Assembly (NCBI GenBank): GCA_006384855.1 | Contig: VCJN01002541.1 | Span: 1-64,000 of the forward strand | Length of the DNA stretch: 64,000 nt | Direction of reading: 5' to 3' | From: Tetraselmis striata | Taxonomy: Eukaryota; Chlorophyta; Chlorodendrophyceae; Chlorodendrales; Chlorodendraceae | Shown: in pieces, positions 9,209 to 18,423 of the stretch | Position numbering within the stretch: position 1 is the first letter of the stretch | How the letters are laid out: every line of letters begins with the position of its first letter | The notes under the pieces: model-generated | Seen by the model: the letters and a program-made list of their open reading frames with translations, nothing else | Database searches by the model: none | What the model was told of the DNA's origin: nothing | Program-made: the position numbers and the translations under genes

Positions 9209-9902
9209 TTAAGTTAATACGATCAAATTTCTTGTAGAATAAGCTTTTCTCGACATCGCAGAACAGGAAGTCGTACCTTTCCCTGAACACGAAGCGCACG
9301 AGGCTGTCCGCGGTGTGAGGGTCGAGGAATATCAGCTCCTTGAATATGGCCTCGTACTCGCGCTTGTTTTTAAACTTCAGCATGGCAAAGTGCGAGATGG
9401 TTTTTCGCACGGGCAACGGGATGGTATTGAATGACTGAACGAGCATGATGATGCTAAGACGCAGATGCCGCCGGTTGTAGATAAGCAGCTTCATGAGCCG
9501 CTGGATTTCGTTGTCTTTGAGAGCCGCGGCCATGTCGTCTATCACAAGGAGTGAAAACTCCTTGTCGTCGGCCGCCTCTCGCGTTTTTTCGTGAATCTTG
9601 TCAAGCGTCGCCCAATCCAAATCCGGGTACGTTTTGTCGTACTTTTTGAATATTTTGACATCGAGCGAGGCAAGCGAATGGGGCGGCATGACGAGATGCA
9701 CGTGCTTGAACGCCTGGAAGTACATCTGCGGGCTCCGCAGCATGTTGACCATCAACGACGTCTTCCCGCTCCCCGCGCTCCCGATGAGCGTCATGAAGAA
9801 CGACTTGTCGGGCAAGGGGCTCTGGATTTGAGGGTGGATCTTAACGTCGCACTTGAACTTTGGGGGCTTCATTACAATCTTCGACCGCTTGTCGATGTGC
9901 AT
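9135..9902 (-). CDS. FtsK-HerA-type (A32-like) genome packaging ATPase
   Basis: An intact 255-residue frame. Walker A is GSAGSGKTS (residues 41-49). Walker B is SLLVIDD (117-123), with two acidic residues. IIMLVQSFNTIPLPVRK (about 151-167) supplies a candidate sensor Gln and arginine-finger region. Size and motif spacing match the compact packaging ATPases of polintons, virophages and NCLDVs, which pump DNA into preformed capsids. ATG 9902 is preceded by AT-rich DNA (TTTAGTTTAATC on the plus strand). A second ATG ten codons on is possible. The 3' end overlaps the Gly-rich gene by about 75 bp in another frame. This is the best single hallmark that the segment is viral. Confidence 0.9.
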   Translation of the reverse strand: MHIDKRSKIVMKPPKFKCDVKIHPQIQSPLPDKSFFMTLIGSAGSGKTSLMVNMLRSPQMYFQAFKHVHLVMPPHSLASLDVKIFKKYDKTYPDLDWATLDKIHEKTREAADDKEFSLLVIDDMAAALKDNEIQRLMKLLIYNRRHLRLSIIMLVQSFNTIPLPVRKTISHFAMLKFKNKREYEAIFKELIFLDPHTADSLVRFVFRERYDFLFCDVEKSLFYKKFDRINLNAEEDNEIQQSQSGVEEEGGGAGR

Positions 9903-9930
9903 GCCTCATTTTAGTTTAATCAAACGATTA

Positions 9931-10386
9931 TCACCGAGTCGTAAAAGTCAGCTTGCTCTTCATAGCGCGGCGCCTGCTCGTCCGCCACCTGCGGCGGGGA
10001 GTGGGTAGCCCGATCCGCTTGCTTCGGCTGCTTCTAGCCCTAGGCGGCGCCCGCGGCTTCCGCTTGCGGGGCGGCTCGGGCTCGGGCTCCCCCGCACGTG
10101 GGGAGGGCTTCTTCTTCCACGCCCCGCTCTTGAAAAACTCGGATTCGATGAACTCGTCTATCGCGCTTAGGCCAACCTGAGGTGTTCCAGAAGCTCCAGC
10201 TGCCACCTGCTGGTCTCTCTCGCCTGCTGAAGCTCCGCCTTTGCTTCCTGGAGCTCCGCCTCTCTTTTTCGGAGCTCTGCGCTTTGCGACAACATGCTTT
10301 TGCGGTATTTCCAGACCGTCGTCAGATAGCTCGCTATCCCGATCGCTTGGAGGGTCTTGACAAGCCAACTCATCATCATATTGCAT
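9931..10386 (-). CDS. Basic, Pro-rich protein overlapping a coiled-coil frame
   Basis: A frame of 151 codons. The first half is acidic then Gly/Lys-rich; the second half has DEFIESEFFKSGAWKKK followed by a strongly basic Arg/Pro tail. Copies of the GC-rich repeat lie in the tail (about 9988-10020 and 10078-10110). The first half overlaps a different minus frame (10167-10385) that looks more like real coding sequence. So this may be only the C-terminal half of that protein, reached by a frameshift near 10170, or a separate gene. A DNA-binding virion core role would fit the basic tail but is a guess. Confidence 0.4.
   Translation of the reverse strand: MQYDDELACQDPPSDRDSELSDDGLEIPQKHVVAKRRAPKKRGGAPGSKGGASAGERDQQVAAGASGTPQVGLSAIDEFIESEFFKSGAWKKKPSPRAGEPEPEPPRKRKPRAPPRARSSRSKRIGLPTPRRRWRTSRRRAMKSKLTFTTR
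10167..10385 (-). CDS. Small membrane-anchored coiled-coil protein
   Basis: From the ATG cluster at 10379-10385, about 70 residues. It has an N-terminal hydrophobic segment (SWLVKTLQAIGIASYLTTVW) followed by a heptad-type coiled coil with a short internal repeat (KREAELQEAKAELQQARE). G/C at third codon positions is clearly richer in this frame than in the overlapping one, which favours it as the coding frame here. It ends with TAA at 10167. Function unknown; small membrane proteins of this kind occur in many virus particles. Confidence 0.5.
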   Translation of the reverse strand, partial: CNMMMSWLVKTLQAIGIASYLTTVWKYRKSMLSQSAELRKREAELQEAKAELQQARETSRWQLELLEHLRLA

Positions 10387-10412
10387 CGATATTTGATCTC
10401 ACAAAACATAAA

Positions 10413-11168
10413 ATGGCGTCCGGGATCGGCGAAGTGCAGCTCTACCACAACACGGTCAACTCCATCCCCGTGGGAGTCTATGATGATATCACCTCGCAAT
10501 TCACCGTCGGGTCGACGAGCGACACCGGCAGCCTCGTGAAGGCCGGTCTCAGCCCCGGGACTCAGTATTGGTTCTGGGTGGAGGTGATCGATGTCGCGGG
10601 GAACGAGTCCGCCATCCTGCCGCTCAGGAGCATAACAACGGCGGGCGTCCCTTCAACTTGGATTCCTGCCCTCACGGCCGCTTCCGATCAAGGCTACACC
10701 GTCACGGAAAGTTCGCTATTAGACGTGAACTACGCTGGATGGTACGCTTTCAGTCGAGTTGGCGGATCTTACAAAGGGGGTTGGTCCGCAACGATAGATA
10801 CTAACCCGCCTCAGTATGTAGAGATTCAAATGCCCGCGGCTGTCACCGCAAACGCCGTGCGTGTTTGGGTCACTCAAGGATACGACACTTGGAAGGTTTT
10901 GGGGTGCAACATTGAAGGGAGCAACGACGGTACAAACTGGACGGTCCTATCGACTTTTACCAACATGATGTATACAGCCATTTCCGCGGCTAATAAGGCC
11001 ACAAACACGCTTTACCAAGCCGACTTCGATAGCGATCGCCGAGCCAGTGACGGCAGTTATGTTTTTCAAGGAACGGTCACAAACCCCGGCTCTTATTCAC
11101 ACTACCGATTGTACGTGACTCAGCAAGAGAATAGCAGAGCTTTTGTAGATGAAATTGTGTTGCTTTGA
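10413..11168 (+). CDS. FN3 plus discoidin (F5/8 type C) domain protein, putative glycan-binding virion protein
   Basis: ATG 10413 gives 251 residues; the frame is open upstream only because it runs antisense to the coiled-coil gene. Residues about 1-75 form an FN3-like module (AGLSPGTQYWFWVEVIDVAG, then NESA). The rest matches the discoidin fold: ALTAASDQGYTVTESS, WYAFSRVGG...GWSA, PPQYVEIQMPAAVTANAVRV, GCNIEGSNDGTNWTVLSTF and a final SHYRLYVTQQ...VDEIVLL. F5/8C domains bind sugars or lipids, so a role in host attachment is likely. Transcription is opposite to the capsid block and the same as the fibre at the left. Confidence 0.75.
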   Translation: MASGIGEVQLYHNTVNSIPVGVYDDITSQFTVGSTSDTGSLVKAGLSPGTQYWFWVEVIDVAGNESAILPLRSITTAGVPSTWIPALTAASDQGYTVTESSLLDVNYAGWYAFSRVGGSYKGGWSATIDTNPPQYVEIQMPAAVTANAVRVWVTQGYDTWKVLGCNIEGSNDGTNWTVLSTFTNMMYTAISAANKATNTLYQADFDSDRRASDGSYVFQGTVTNPGSYSHYRLYVTQQENSRAFVDEIVLL

Positions 11169-11189
11169 AGAGCTACCCTCCCTCTCAAC

Positions 11190-11247
11190 GGTGCGTTTGA
11201 GAGTCTCGCGCGGTGCGTTTGAGAGTCTCGGTGCGTTTGAGAGTCTC
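11190..11247. repeat. Three copies of an 18-bp repeat downstream of the discoidin gene
   Basis: GGTGCGTTTGAGAGTCTC occurs at 11190-11207, 11212-11229 and 11230-11247, starting 22 bp after the stop codon. The purpose is not evident; possible uses are a termination signal or part of the element's subterminal region. Confidence 0.8.
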
Positions 11248-11475
11248 GGTGTGTTCTGCCTAAGTACTGCACCGAGTCACGCGCTCTTCGGCTCAAGGAC
11301 CGAGCGAGGCCGGCGGCGCGGCGAGAGAGCGAGCGAGAGAGCGGGAGAACACCGCAATCATTTCGCGGCGGCAAAAAATGAGCCGCGGGCGGGGGTCCCG
11401 GGGGGTTGCTTATCATCCTCCTGTGTGACCCCCGCACGTGGCTCACTTTTGGGGCGTGTGGAGCGCGCGCAATTG

Positions 11476-11483
11476 CATAAAAG
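11476..11483 (+). promoter_or_regulatory. TATA-like box before the small acidic gene
   Basis: CATAAAAG lies about 90 bp before ATG 11573 in otherwise GC-rich DNA. A TATA role for the small gene downstream is plausible. Confidence 0.35.
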
Positions 11484-11572
11484 CCGCGCGGGGAGCTAGG
11501 TGCAGCATCATTTCCACCACGCCAACACCAAAATACTCGCTACAATACCCCAACCACTTTTGACCAATCGCC

Positions 11573-11920
11573 ATGGCGTGCGCGAAGGCCGATGAGCTCC
11601 CCGAGAAGATGCAGCGCGAGCTTGCACAATACGTCGAGCGGTTCAACGAATGGAAGAAGATGTGCAACACGATGAACCGCCTTGATCGGACTATGAAGGA
11701 GTACATGATCGAGAACAAGATTGCCTACATTGAAGACGAAGGGGTACAACTGTCCATGGCGCACCCAAAACGATGGATGCTTGACCATTCGCTCATCGAC
11801 GATATCGACCAATACAAGGTGGAGAAGAAGATCAACATCTTGACGGTGGACATAGACGATGACAAAGTGGCCGCGAAGCGCGCGCGCGTGGATCAGGAAA
11901 ATGCTAATAGCGAAGCATAG
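11573..11920 (+). CDS. Small charged protein of the viral segment, DUF5760-like pattern
   Basis: 115 residues, highly charged. The N-terminal helix (LPEKMQRELAQYVERFNEWK) is followed by MKEYMIENKIAYIEDEGVQL, then KRWMLDHSLIDDIDQYKVEK and an acidic-basic tail. The 'yM..n.I..i...g..l' core resembles small helical proteins (DUF5760 type) found in large and small DNA viruses of protists. That comparison is from memory of the pattern and untested. ATG 11573 has a good context (GCCATGG). It is the last gene-like ORF before host-like DNA begins. Confidence 0.55.
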   Translation: MACAKADELPEKMQRELAQYVERFNEWKKMCNTMNRLDRTMKEYMIENKIAYIEDEGVQLSMAHPKRWMLDHSLIDDIDQYKVEKKINILTVDIDDDKVAAKRARVDQENANSEA

Positions 11921-11989
11921 TAATAGTCTCCTATGTAATCGTTTCCAAGCTGCTATGTACGAGCTCGTCGCAATTGCGATGTAATCAAA

Positions 11990-12435
11990 ATGTTGCGATT
12001 TAAAAGTTTCGGTTTTCGTTTTTCATTTTTCATTTTTCGTTTTCGTTTTCGTTTTTGTTTTTGTTTTTGTTATTATTTTCAAAGCAGATACATGGCATAT
12101 ACACAGCCTGAAATATATATGTATGTATATATATATATAGATATATATATATAGATATATAGATAGATACGGATAGATAGGATAGATAGGATAGATAGGT
12201 ATATATATATAGATATATAGATATATAGATATATAGATAGATATATAGATAGATATGTATATATATATGTATATATAGATATATATATATAGATATAGAT
12301 ATAGATATATATCTCATATATATTATCATATAGATATATATATGTATATATCTCGAGTATGCAACACATCCGTGTGTTGTATATATCCCATACATGTGTT
12401 GTATATATCCCACACAACACATCCGGACGAGGCAC
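11990..12435. repeat. T-rich tract and TATAGA-type microsatellite
   Basis: From 11,990 to 12,080 the plus strand is TTTTC/TTTTTG-rich. From about 12,110 to 12,355 it is built of TATATA, TAGATA and GGATAGATA units. ORFs here encode only Ile/Tyr/Ser repeats. It marks the change from viral to host DNA. Confidence 0.85.
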
Positions 12436-12499
12436 TAGCGTAACTAACGCGTATTGGCGACGACGGCACGCCGCCGCGATATCGATACTCGTCTCAACA

Positions 12500-14905
12500 C
12501 TATTGTACTGTTTTATTATTTAGTTTTCTGGAGCGTGGGGGGAGCGTGGGGTTGAAGTCAGGACACGCGCTCCCGAGGAGCGTCGCCGATGCTGTCCCCG
12601 CGTCTATTTGCCTTCGGTGTATTTGCCCGCGTTTATTTGCCATCAGCACGGCTGGTTGCCTTGCCGCTTTTATTGTCGGTGCACATAGTATATCACACCC
12701 TAGATGTTCTACCCCATTGAATAAATCGTTTATAAATACGTTAAATAGGATGGGGGAAGCGGGACACCCCTGTTGGAGGTCACGCTCTGGGTATATATGG
12801 GGTCTGATAGGATTCCCGGGGCCACCCATGTCTTACGCCGTACCATGCCATCCCCATATAAAAATTTAATGAAGATAATAATGGAACTCCTATTATTATG
12901 GCTCGTAGTTTTAGGAATAAAAGCTCATGAGGTACGACGGTGTCATAATATGCCTTTCTAAAGTCAAAAAATCCCGCGTATGTGGGTAGAGCAAACGCTT
13001 GGCGACGAGCCGCGGTATCGAACAAGCCGGCGATTTGCATGGGGCCCTCCTCATCCCGCATAAAACCCGCTTGCCAACGGCGGATTATCCCTTTAGCCCG
13101 GCGGACGTCATGTAACCGTTGGGTAATATTTACGGTCATAATAAGGAGTTTCATAGCGGGGCACACAATCGAAATACCCCTATAATTGTCCATGACGGTC
13201 GAGTCGCCTTTTAGGGCACCGATACTATGGCCGAGCTTCGCCATTGCTGGGGAAAATAGTACTTAATCCATACCCCGTTAGTTAAGGCCAGCAATGCCTT
13301 GCCAAAATGGCTATCCGGGGCGTATATAGCTGATTTTTAAGCCTCCGCAGTAATCCCATCATGCCCCTGGGCCTTATTATAACACGCCGAAGAGCCTTTA
13401 CTAGTTCCTCCCATGCTATAGGCCCATGAATCCCGTTGAGCGTGGGGGGCAAAATAGGTAGGTGGCGATGTACCGTGGCCGTGTTGCCACGCAGCACGGT
13501 ATATTGCAACCCGTTAAGCTACGGGGTGGGGCTCACGCAAAAGGTCCCGAAAGTGCCGCGCCCAACACACATTATTTCGACCGGCTCGGTACGAAGTACC
13601 CCCAATACTGGATCGCGTACTGGCTGTCGCTCGTGCCCTCGAACGAACCATGTCCCTTACGGAGAGAGCCCGCCCACTTCTAGAACACCCGTCTCCCACC
13701 TATCATGACCCTTCTTAAAATCCCGAACCGCTTTCTGCATGGCCCGCTCCCTCTAGCGGCGGCCGTTTTTTACGTACTAGTGTCCAAACTCTATGCCGTG
13801 CAACCGCATAATGTCAACGCTAGAGCGGCATCCCGAGGGCCCGTAGTCTCCCGACATGCCATGAAAGCCATGCGCCTACGATTAGTGGCCCCTAGTGGGA
13901 TTGACCGTTGCAGTGGTGACTCTAGGGCCACGCCGCCTTGACTTGGTTACAACCTATACCCCGCGCGCCGCCGACCATACTGCATGGACAAATTGGACGG
14001 CGCCGGTGTCTAGGGACCCCTTCCCCCTCCCGAGGTCCACCGTCTACAAGTAGGTCATCCCGAGGCGCGAGCACCGCGAACGGGTCGGCGATGATGAAGT
14101 CGTAGAACGGCTTCGGCCATTCAAAAGGAGAGCCACCATGGGCCGGTCGGGGAATGGACCTTGCAGACAAGAGTTCATGCATGGGAGGTGGACGGGTATC
14201 CTCACGGATGGCGCCCACAGGAAAGAAGTATAGTATAGTGATCGGAGGAGTCCCAAGAGTAGTCCACCCATGCCGAGGGCGACAGAGGGGGGGGGGGGGG
14301 GGCTATTATGGGGGGTTGTGCAATGAAGTGATCGAGAACGCGGCAGCAGCTGCCCGCCCGGCAATAAATCGCCGCGTTTGCGCGCCAGTTCGTCCCGTGG
14401 CCACATGAGTATACCGCCGGGACGGCACCGCCAACACCGGATGGAGTTGAGCCGCCAATAACCCCCTTTCATCCATGTTCCAATCCCCCCCCTCCCCACC
14501 ACTACCACCGCGATCAAATCCCTCGGATAACTCGTATGAAGCCGCGCCAACTCTTCGCGCGGGCGGTCCCGGTACGGTTCCCCGTGTGAGCCGGTGGGAG
14601 AATAGGCCGAGATAAATATAGTGGCCGCGGAGTAGTCACTGCAACCTCCCCCGCCCCACCCGGACACTGGACCTACATGGGTGGGGCGCGCCGACTGCCC
14701 GTGCCCGATGGATATGTCGACCGGACTAACACACCACCCACGTTCCGATGCCACGCGGTCACTTGTAGTCAGAGTACCCATCAAAACGCATTAGCATATC
14801 GCTCGCCCCAACCGTGGTCTCCTAAACGAGCAGAACATCTACGGATCGCTTCATGAGCAGCGCGCCAACACCCTCCACCTTAGAGGACAACCCATTCACG
14901 TTAAA
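12500..14905 (-). pseudogene. Decayed LINE (non-LTR retrotransposon) copy A: endonuclease and reverse transcriptase
   Basis: On the minus strand the APE-type endonuclease start is readable near 14,900: FNVNGLSSKVEGVGALL, then VDVLLV and an ET pair. FISAYSPTGS...RDRPREELARLH lies around 14,620-14,540. Reverse transcriptase fragments follow: NYRGISI (about 13,190), FDFRKAYYDTVVPHELLF (about 12,960) and QQGCPASPILFNVFINDL (about 12,760). Several frames and stops show decay. The palm YADD part and C-terminal Cys/His region are not visible at its low-coordinate end. Other copies lie at 16,979-17,651 and 45,942-60,755. Confidence 0.75.
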
Positions 14906-14929
14906 GCCCATATTCGAAAAGCCGCCAGA

Positions 14930-16950
14930 TCAGCTATATTCGTATATTCGCCACTAATCCAGGAAAACCCCATATTCCAAAAAAGCCGCTAGATCGTATA
15001 TTCAATCCAGAACGTCGTAGATTCGACCTCCGAAGGTCCTAGATTAGCGCAAATCTAGGACAAAACACGGATAAATATAGGAAGTCACAGATTGGCATCG
15101 AGGGCCTTTCGCTCGGGCCCATATGGTATGTATCTTTGGCCTTACTTCCCCCCACGCCATGCGTCGCGACTGCCGCCCAGTCCACCGCGCCACCACCCGC
15201 GCCCGGGTCCCGCCGCCTACTCAGTGCCGCCCCGCCCGTCCGGCGCCATGCATGTATATAGGCCCCGATTCCGGGACCTCGGTCATGATGTATCTCTCCA
15301 TCTGGTTAGGTTCGCTTTATTCCGCATCGCTTGACCTTCATCACCAGACCCCATGATGGCGACCGAAGGTGGGGCCGCGCCAACCGCAATTGGCGGTCAT
15401 CATGATCTTGACGGCACCTCCTGGCGCTCGGGCACGGTGAATTGGCGGCCCGTCGAGTAGCACGGGGAGAGGGTCTGAGGTTGGGTACGACGGCGGGTGG
15501 GATACCGAGCAGTGAGCAGTGATGTGGGCCGCGGCGGCTTTGGGTTGGCGGCCCAATCACGGCAGCGGGGGCTGGTGCGGGGTGCGCGGCCGCGGCGAGG
15601 TGCCGAATTGAGACGGTTTTTATTCGAGTATGGGGTAAACTCGTAGATCGCGCACTCTCTCCTAGATCGGCGAAAATATCTAGGAAGTCGGATCTACGTA
15701 CGACTAGCAGTCTAGCCGCTTTTCGAATATGGGCTTCAGCGTCGCAAATACGCGGCGTACATACGACGTATATAATACCAACCATACACCGCCCCGCGCG
15801 GAATCCGGCCGTGCTCGTCGTGCGGCCAGGGAGGATCCCAATGCCAGAGGGCCGACTCGACACTCGACGAGAAGACGCGCTGCCGCATGGCGCATGGCCG
15901 CGCCCTGTCTATGCTCGGGGAAAATTATTTCCACATTTGTCTGTCTTTTCTTTGCCTATGTGTAATATAGTAAGGCCAGTTGAATTGCAAGTGTATTTTA
16001 GATAGCCCCCCCCCCCCTTCAGATCTCACCCCCCCCCCCCCCCCCCATAACCCCCCCATAAGGTTTTTAGCCGGCTGATGTACTGTGTATAGCACTGTCA
16101 ACACCAGTGTCTGGGGAGAAGTGTTGTAATTGTCCATATATAGTGTAGGGGACAGCTGCCACACACGTAGTAGCAGGTGTGCATATCAAGCATGAGGGCA
16201 GCATTCAGAGCACAAATCACACGATAAAAGTAGGGTTCTATGGGTGCCCCTCCCCTTTCTGGCGTGTGCCCACCAGGCCAACTTGAAGTGCCGAGTCGGC
16301 ACCTCTTCCACAGCATCCCACAGGTTGTCTTGGAGCATGCGGCTTCCACCGGACTCGCCAGACACACGTCGCCTCTTCTTGCCCGAGGATGGCGAGCTGG
16401 ACAACTCATGCTCCGCGAAGACCACTACAATGTCTTCAACGGATAGGCTCTATGGGTCCATGTCGTTCACTGCATACTCTAGCACGCTGCGCACGGTACG
16501 GGCCTTCAGCCAATCTTGCTCTAGGGCCTAACGGAAAGCACCATGCCGTCCCATTTCACCTCCACCTTCACGGTGTGCATGTGGACACCGACATGGTGTA
16601 AGCTACCCAAGCGGAAGGCGGGCGACGTGAGAAGGTAGTAGGCATGGTTGTAGACTGACATGTATTTGCGCTCGGGCCGACAGCAACATGCGGGGGTAGC
16701 TGCGCCGGAGGAGGCGGTGGCGGCGGCGGCATTGCTGGTGAGAGTTGCGCGGTGCGTACGGTAAGGCGGTTAGTTGGAGCCGGAAAGTAGCAAAATGGAA
16801 AGTACTAGCATCAAAATTTTGGGCTAGGCAGGGCCAACTATCTATCAAATAGTCGCCCCCCCCCTCTCCTCTTTGTTTTGAGCGAGATATGACACCTAAA
16901 ACACATTTACATTTCTTACTGGCCTAATGATGATGAATGCTAACACTTGC
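14930..16950. other. Host intergenic DNA, no supported gene
   Basis: 14,930-15,060 holds short diverged repeats around TATATTCG and AGCCGC(T/C)AGATC. The rest is GC-rich with C-runs at 15,998-16,040. Reading frames here are short and show no recognisable motif. Confidence 0.4.
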
Positions 16951-16978
16951 CATCATGATGGTTATTGCAGCATTTGGT

Positions 16979-17651
16979 TAATTTTTCGCCCCCGGGGCTG
17001 GACTGGCATCAGTGAAACCCTTGCAGCGTCTCTGCGACGGCCGTTTAGGCAGCGATTACGGAAAGCCCCGGGTAGGCGACGCTCCGTTATAGTCAACAAG
17101 CAAATTGCCGAAGCATTCTGCAAGACTAATTAAATGCCAGTGACGAAATTTCCAACACGGTTGGATCACCGTCTAAAACACTGCGATCAAAATACCCTGT
17201 CCGCCCTACCCGTTTGGGCGTCGGCCCATTCGAGTAATGCGAGTTGGGGAAAAAATGCGAGTTGGGGGAAGCCCCAACCCGCGGAGCAAAGCATTTCGGG
17301 AGTGCGATACATGTGCAACAAAAAGGCAATGTGAGGTGGGCCCGGCGCCATAGCTGGAAAATTTCCAATTCCCAGTAAAATCCAGGGCGCCGTGAAGGGA
17401 CGGGGGGAACCCGCCCCAAAAAGGCAGTGAATAACCTGACTACTAATAAAATCCCCGAACTCCGGAACTACCAACCCCAAAGTATGACGGTGATAGCCCC
17501 ACCGCGGGCACTCCGCCCGTGTGTATGTTCGATAGTCTCAGATAATTTATCAGATTCACCTCCGCCACATGCAGGGCAGTCTTAGATGAACCGCTCAGCA
17601 GGCATGCTGGCATGAATCCGGGCCAATCGGCGGACAGCGGGAAATACTCGG
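16979..17651 (-). mobile_element. 5'-truncated LINE copy C with target-site duplication
   Basis: Bases 16,985-17,650 match the 3' end of LINE copy B (45,942-46,650), including the Cys-rich CxxC region read in minus (CPAC... near 17,570) and the shared GAGTTGGG...CAAGCCCCAACCCGCGG block. It is flanked by GCATTTGGT at 16,970-16,978 and 17,652-17,660, a typical LINE target duplication. It is a dead 5'-truncated insertion. Confidence 0.7.
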
Positions 17652-17660
17652 GCATTTGGT

Positions 17661-18400
17661 CATACAGTAACGACTACATGTATTTTATGAGTCTGCTCTG
17701 GTAGTGTCAAAATCATATTAATACATGCAGCGACTTACCGACTTCATTGCGAATTACCCGCATCATCACCGCCCGTTCCCATCTGCGAAAACGTCCACTA
17801 CATAGTCGCTACACTGACTGGCCTTCTCGAAACACAAGATACGCCAAGGATACGTGTAGTATGTGGATACTTCCTATCCTCGTAGGCAAGGATACGTGCT
17901 AATGTGTATACGGGGTATGTACATACGAGAACGTGATACGACGACGTATTGAAATGCTGATGGATAAGGATTGCTCCGAACCCTGCTGTCGCAACGCACA
18001 GGTACGGGTAGCGCTAGGTGTGCAGAACGGTTCTATCGCGAACCCTCCTCGTACTTGTACGAGTAATCTTTATCCGAATCCCAAATCCGAATCCGAATCC
18101 GAATGTACCTGTAGTATGTACACCATTATTGGTACAGGGTACCAGGGGTAATACCCCTGCCGGCGCGGTGCTGTACCAGCAGGCGGTGGGCGGGAGCAGC
18201 TACGGGTAGCATCGGGTGACGAGCAGGCGCGGAGCCCGCCGAGGGGTCGCGTCGTCTGCCGAGTACAGGGACGGATACTCTGCATATGATATATCTCATA
18301 TGTATATCTACATATATCTCAACAACCCACCACAGCGCAGCCTCAACCACTCCGGACGGACCAGCCGCCCGATAGCAACCGACCGGCAAACAAGTTTCCT
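17661..18400. other. Intergenic DNA before the kinase gene, no supported gene
   Basis: Contains an imperfect AATCCGA repeat (about 18,072-18,103) and GATACGTG-like repeats (17,840-17,940). No coding motif seen. The last 100 bp should include the kinase promoter, but no clear TATA box is visible. Confidence 0.35.
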
Positions 18401-18423
18401 TCGTTTATTAATGGGCAGAGAAC

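Larger units (their letters stand above)
1..11950. mobile_element. Endogenous polinton-like virus segment (left part missing)
   Basis: A compact block of intronless genes with the PLV set: packaging ATPase, capsid and penton candidates, small virion peptide, tyrosine recombinase and attachment proteins. Genes abut or overlap, unlike the sparse DNA to the right. The right boundary is between the small acidic gene (ends 11920) and the microsatellite at about 12.1 kb; 11,990-12,080 is a T-rich stretch of TTTTCGTTTTT type. I found no terminal inverted repeat because the left end is outside the window. No polymerase, primase or helicase is visible. Confidence 0.85.

Noticed and set aside
10182..10412. 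N-terminal extension of the discoidin protein
   Set aside because: It is antisense to the coiled-coil frame, Leu/Arg-rich without motif; ATG 10413 fits better.
11990..12080. Terminal inverted repeat of the viral element
   Set aside because: No matching inverted copy exists in the window; the T-rich tract alone is not evidence.
12030..12435. Two overlapping frames rich in Tyr, Ile and Ser
   Set aside because: They are translations of the TATAGA microsatellite.
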